From NCBI GenBank assembly GCA_024408015.1, contig JAKSVJ010000043.1:1-8208 (forward strand): DNA of 8,208 nucleotides. The letters run 5' to 3'. The notes under the pieces were generated by a model. The model saw nothing but the letters and a program-made list of their open reading frames with translations. It made no database searches and was not told where the DNA came from. The translations under genes and the position numbers were made by a program. This document shows, piece after piece, positions 5,602-8,208 of this stretch. Within the stretch, counting starts at the first letter, position 1. Each line of letters starts with the position of its first letter. The stretch is from Clostridia bacterium (lineage in GTDB: Bacteria; Bacillota; Clostridia; Oscillospirales; CAG-272).

Positions 5602-6835
5602 AATTTTACGAGATGTTCAAAAAGAACTAATAAAGACTCATTCTGAGTATTTGGACGACGAAAAAAGCATTGATGAAGTTAAGTCATACATATTTAGGTA
5701 CATTAAGGAACATGGACTTGAAAATGAAAAGGACAAGCTTAGTAAATTCTTGATATGTGAGCTTTGTGGATATGGTGTTATTGATGAATATTTTGCTTCT
5801 TGTGATATTGAGGAGATAAACATAAACTCATGGGAAGATGTTGCTATTACATATAAGGACGGGAAGATTTTAAAAGGTCCTAAATTTAGAAGCAGGGAAA
5901 ATGCTGTTGATATAATTAAACGTTTACTAAGAGCATCCCACATGACAATAGATAATTCATCACCAATTTCTTATGGAAACATAGGGAAAAATATACGTAT
6001 TACAGCTATAAAAAGTCCTGTTGTAAATGACGATGACGCAATTGCAGCATCAATAAGATTCATTTCAGAATCAAAATGCGACATAAATAAGCTTATCGAT
6101 AGTGAGATGCTAGACAAAAGAATGGCTGACTTTCTCATTATGTGTATTGAACACGGTGTATCTATCGTTATTTGTGGAAGAACATCATCAGGAAACACCA
6201 CATTACTCAATGCTATTGTAAATGAAATTGGAAATGACAAAAGAATCTTTACAATCGAATCCGGCTCAAGGGAAATAAACCTAACAAAAAGAGACGATAA
6301 TGGAGAGATTATAAACAACGTAGTATCAACTTTAACAAGACCAAGTGATAACAAGGACAAAGACATATCCCAAGAGGACCTAGTTAAGGCATCGCTTAGA
6401 TTTGACCCAGATCTTGTTTGTATTGGGGAGATGAGAGATGTTGAAGCATATGCTGCAATTGAGGCATCCTTGACTGACCACACGGTTATAACAACAGTAC
6501 ATGGTGGCGGAGGGAAGATGGCACATGAGAGAATTGCGCTTTTATCTTTAAAACGATTTGATGTTGATATGGATGTGCTTTTGAAAATTGCGAGCAAGGC
6601 TTTTCCTGTAACTGTGTTTTGTCATAGAATGAGTGATGGTAAAAGAAGAGTTATTGAAATATGTGAATGTGTTGAAGAATACGGAAAGCTAGTATACACG
6701 CCACTTTTTGAATATGACAACAAAACAGGGAAATACGTAATGAAAAGAATCCCATCTTCAAAACTTTGCAGGAGATTTGAAGTGAATGGAATGAACTTAA
6801 GTGATTGGGAGATGGGAAAAGATAATGGTAATTAA
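5588..6835 (+). CDS. cpaF: CpaF/TadA-type pilus secretion ATPase with altered Walker A
   Basis: A 415-residue type II/IV secretion ATPase, the expected motor for pilin assembly, acting as a hexamer on the inner membrane face. The N-terminal part (about 50-165) matches the CpaF N-domain (LCGYGVIDEYF, EININSW, IRITAIKSP). The core has LVCIGEMRDVEAYAA with Glu281 as the Walker B/catalytic Glu, and TTVH with His305 in the His box. The Walker A loop reads GRTSSGNTT (197-205): the near-invariant Lys is Asn203 (AAC, 6194-6196). The loop glycine usually found in TGHTVITTVHANS is Asp, and the ANS stretch is GGGG. The family is certain, but ATP hydrolysis is doubtful. The ATG overlaps the upstream gene by 14 bases and has GGGG before it. 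The next gene overlaps by 11 bases. The fold is intact over its full length, so it may be a recent mutation, a sequencing error or a repurposed subunit. Confidence 0.9.
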   Translation: MNYDEILRDVQKELIKTHSEYLDDEKSIDEVKSYIFRYIKEHGLENEKDKLSKFLICELCGYGVIDEYFASCDIEEININSWEDVAITYKDGKILKGPKFRSRENAVDIIKRLLRASHMTIDNSSPISYGNIGKNIRITAIKSPVVNDDDAIAASIRFISESKCDINKLIDSEMLDKRMADFLIMCIEHGVSIVICGRTSSGNTTLLNAIVNEIGNDKRIFTIESGSREINLTKRDDNGEIINNVVSTLTRPSDNKDKDISQEDLVKASLRFDPDLVCIGEMRDVEAYAAIEASLTDHTVITTVHGGGGKMAHERIALLSLKRFDVDMDVLLKIASKAFPVTVFCHRMSDGKRRVIEICECVEEYGKLVYTPLFEYDNKTGKYVMKRIPSSKLCRRFEVNGMNLSDWEMGKDNGN

Positions 6836-7757
6836 TATTGTTTCATTTATTCTTTTTTGCGTAGGGATATATTATGCTTTAGGGTTAAATCTTGAAAAAA
6901 TATCTGATGATATTTCAAACTCTATTAACACAAAAGATTCTTTAAGTGAAAAAAGTCTAAGAGCTAAAGGCAAACTTAAAACACCGAAGTTTTATCTTGG
7001 TCTTATAAAGATTAGAACAACTCTTATTTCATTAGGCAAAGAAAAACAATTTAAAATCGCGCTTGCTATATCCCTCATCTTGCTTTTAGATGGTAGTATT
7101 CTTGGCGTTATTTTTGATAACATGTTTTTGTCTCCAATATTATCTGTTGCACTTGCTATCATCCCATTTTGGTATTTATCTCACAATTTAGCCATTTACG
7201 ACATGCAGGTTAAAGATGAAATCGAAACTGCACTGTCTGTTATTACATCCTCATACATTTTAAATAACGACATAGTAGAAGCTGTTGAAGAGAACATAAA
7301 ATACATTCGTCCACCGGTTAGGGATATATTTTCGTCTTTTTTAAATGAAGTAAAGTTCATTTCACCTGATATAAAGCAAGCAATTAGACAATTAAAAGAG
7401 AAAATTGATGACAAGACGTTTATTGAATATTGTGACACATTAATATTATGCCAGGATAACAGTAACCTTAGATTTTCTCTTATGAGTATTGTTTCAAAAT
7501 ACACAGATCTTAGAGTCATAAACTCGGAACTTGAATCTAAAATGAAGGCAAATAGAAAAGAATTCTATCTTATGGTGTTGATTGTTCTTTCAAACATCCC
7601 TCTACTTAAGATTCTAAACGAAGAATGGTTTAATGCATTGGTAAATACGACTATTGGAAAAGTAGTTCTTGGTATAACCGCACTTGTTATTTTTATTACA
7701 ACATTATTGTGCCAGAAGTTTACAAAGCCAATTGAGTACGGAAAGGGGCAAAGATGA
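6825..7757 (+). CDS. tadB: TadB-like pilus platform protein (T2SSF family)
   Basis: A 310-residue inner-membrane protein. It has an N-terminal membrane helix, then a basic linker, a pair of hydrophobic segments (about 75-120), a cytoplasmic T2SSF-type helical domain (DEIETALSVITSSYILNNDI, then YIRPPVRDIFSSFLNEV), and a C-terminal membrane pair (about 245-300). TadB and TadC form the membrane platform on which CpaF acts. The ATG at 6825 is preferred because GGGAGATGGG sits at suitable spacing just upstream. An in-frame GTG at 6801 would add eight residues but has no ribosome site. It overlaps the cpaF end by 11 bases and shares ATGA with the next gene, showing tight coupling. No damage is seen in this gene. 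Confidence 0.82.
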   Translation: MVINIVSFILFCVGIYYALGLNLEKISDDISNSINTKDSLSEKSLRAKGKLKTPKFYLGLIKIRTTLISLGKEKQFKIALAISLILLLDGSILGVIFDNMFLSPILSVALAIIPFWYLSHNLAIYDMQVKDEIETALSVITSSYILNNDIVEAVEENIKYIRPPVRDIFSSFLNEVKFISPDIKQAIRQLKEKIDDKTFIEYCDTLILCQDNSNLRFSLMSIVSKYTDLRVINSELESKMKANRKEFYLMVLIVLSNIPLLKILNEEWFNALVNTTIGKVVLGITALVIFITTLLCQKFTKPIEYGKGQR

Positions 7758-8104
7758 GACTAGTCTATTATTTATTGATTTTTATGGTTCTTTTTGTTGG
7801 CCTTTTTATGCTCATTTGCGGTATTTTTAATGTTTCAAGCAATGACCTTGAAAAGAAACTAAAGAAGAGAAGTAGCGCTAAGAAAAAATCAAATCTGGAT
7901 CTAAAACTAAATGATTTATCCGAATATATTTCGACAAAATTAAAACTAAACGAAAACAAAAGAGCAAAACTTGTATCTGACCTTATCGCTGCAGGAATTG
8001 ACATTTCTCCTGAAAGATACACATCAGACGCTATTGTGTCTGCTTTTTTAGTTTTGCCACTTTCAATTCCATGTGCTTTTGTTTCACCTATGCTTGCAAT
8101 ATAA
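7754..8104 (+). CDS. tadC: TadC-like platform protein, N-terminal fragment ended by in-frame TAA
   Basis: A 116-residue reading frame starting with ATGA overlap on the tadB stop, with AAGGGG (7743-7748) as ribosome site. It has a membrane helix (about 3-25), a very basic linker, a short helical part (VSDLIAAGIDISPERYTSDA) typical of TadC N termini, and the first half of a membrane pair (AFLVLPLSIPCAFVSPMLAI). It then stops at TAA (8102-8104), in the middle of the expected hydrophobic hairpin. Normal TadC-type proteins are around 250-350 residues with a T2SSF domain after this point. The same frame continues beyond the stop with matching sequence, so this is a broken gene, or a sequence error, not a complete small protein. 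Confidence 0.75.
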   Translation: MRLVYYLLIFMVLFVGLFMLICGIFNVSSNDLEKKLKKRSSAKKKSNLDLKLNDLSEYISTKLKLNENKRAKLVSDLIAAGIDISPERYTSDAIVSAFLVLPLSIPCAFVSPMLAI

Positions 8105-8208
8105 GTTGTTTTTTTATCGTTTCTTTTGTTTAGAACAAAGTACAACAAGACAACAAACGAAATACACAAACGAAGAGAACTAATTGAATCTGAACTACCA
8201 ATACTCAG
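8105..8208 (+). pseudogene. tadC: Continuation of the interrupted TadC-like gene, cut by the window edge
   Basis: In the same frame as the preceding fragment, the bases after the TAA encode VVFLSFLLFRTKY, completing the membrane helix pair, then a charged stretch and RRELIESELPIL. That last segment resembles the conserved start of the T2SSF domain (ELPRF-type). No further stop occurs to the window edge, and there is no ATG or ribosome site for a restart. Joined through the stop, 7754-8208 reads as one ordinary TadC N-terminal half. A single base change (for example TTA to TAA) would account for the stop. The rest lies outside the window. Confidence 0.7.

Noticed and set aside
5971..6597. Long open frame on the - strand (208 codons) opposite cpaF
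   Set aside because: It lies wholly inside a clear CpaF gene, has a low-complexity Ser/Leu/Ile-rich translation, no ribosome site and no recognisable domain.
8102..8104. Programmed stop recoding (selenocysteine, pyrrolysine or reassigned code)
   Set aside because: The codon is TAA, not TGA or TAG, no recoding hairpin is evident, and other genes in the window end normally with TAA, TAG and TGA.
1..8208. tRNA, rRNA, CRISPR array or insertion sequence
   Set aside because: No cloverleaf, ribosomal RNA segment, regularly spaced repeats, transposase gene or terminal inverted repeats were found.

Overview
The window looks like chromosome from a low-GC Gram-positive anaerobe of the Clostridia, most plausibly a Lachnospiraceae-type gut or rumen bacterium. 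The grounds are AT-rich coding sequence, strong AGGAGG-type ribosome sites, consensus sigma-A promoters, and gene families typical of that group: a DUF4143 AAA ATPase, a cysteine-cluster Gfo/Idh/MocA oxidoreductase, and a Tad-like pilus operon with very small pilin-like proteins. No outer-membrane (secretin) component is seen, as expected for a Gram-positive. Species-level identity cannot be read from the window.

Layout. Bases 1-70 hold the end of an upstream transcription unit, closed by a strong terminator. A promoter overlapped by a GCAAAAACT repeat/inverted repeat drives a monocistronic AAA ATPase gene (273-1583). It converges on a reverse-strand Gfo/Idh/MocA dehydrogenase gene (1690-2952), with two terminator hairpins between them. 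A divergent intergenic region (2953-3255) carries the dehydrogenase promoter, a 14-bp inverted repeat, an ACCCTAGGGT palindrome and a probable extended -10 promoter for the next operon.

From 3256 to the right edge all genes run on the + strand, touching or overlapping, as one Tad (tight adherence) type operon: two small pilin-like proteins, an A24 prepilin peptidase, a CpaB/RcpC-like SAF-domain membrane protein, a CpaE-like P-loop protein, the CpaF/TadA secretion ATPase, a TadB-like platform protein, and the start of a TadC-like platform protein. The expected workflow is that the peptidase trims the small pilins at a Gly-Glu junction, the two platform proteins hold them in the membrane, and CpaF powers assembly.

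The most notable point is that this operon appears damaged or altered in its motor. CpaF has Asn instead of the near-invariant Walker A Lys (residue 203), plus other altered conserved motifs, and the TadC-like gene is cut by an in-frame TAA (8102-8104) after which the same reading frame clearly continues as TadC sequence. A second unexplained signal is the perfect 10-bp palindrome ACCCTAGGGT, present three times in about 2 kb (upstream of the operon, in the peptidase gene and in the cpaE-like gene).
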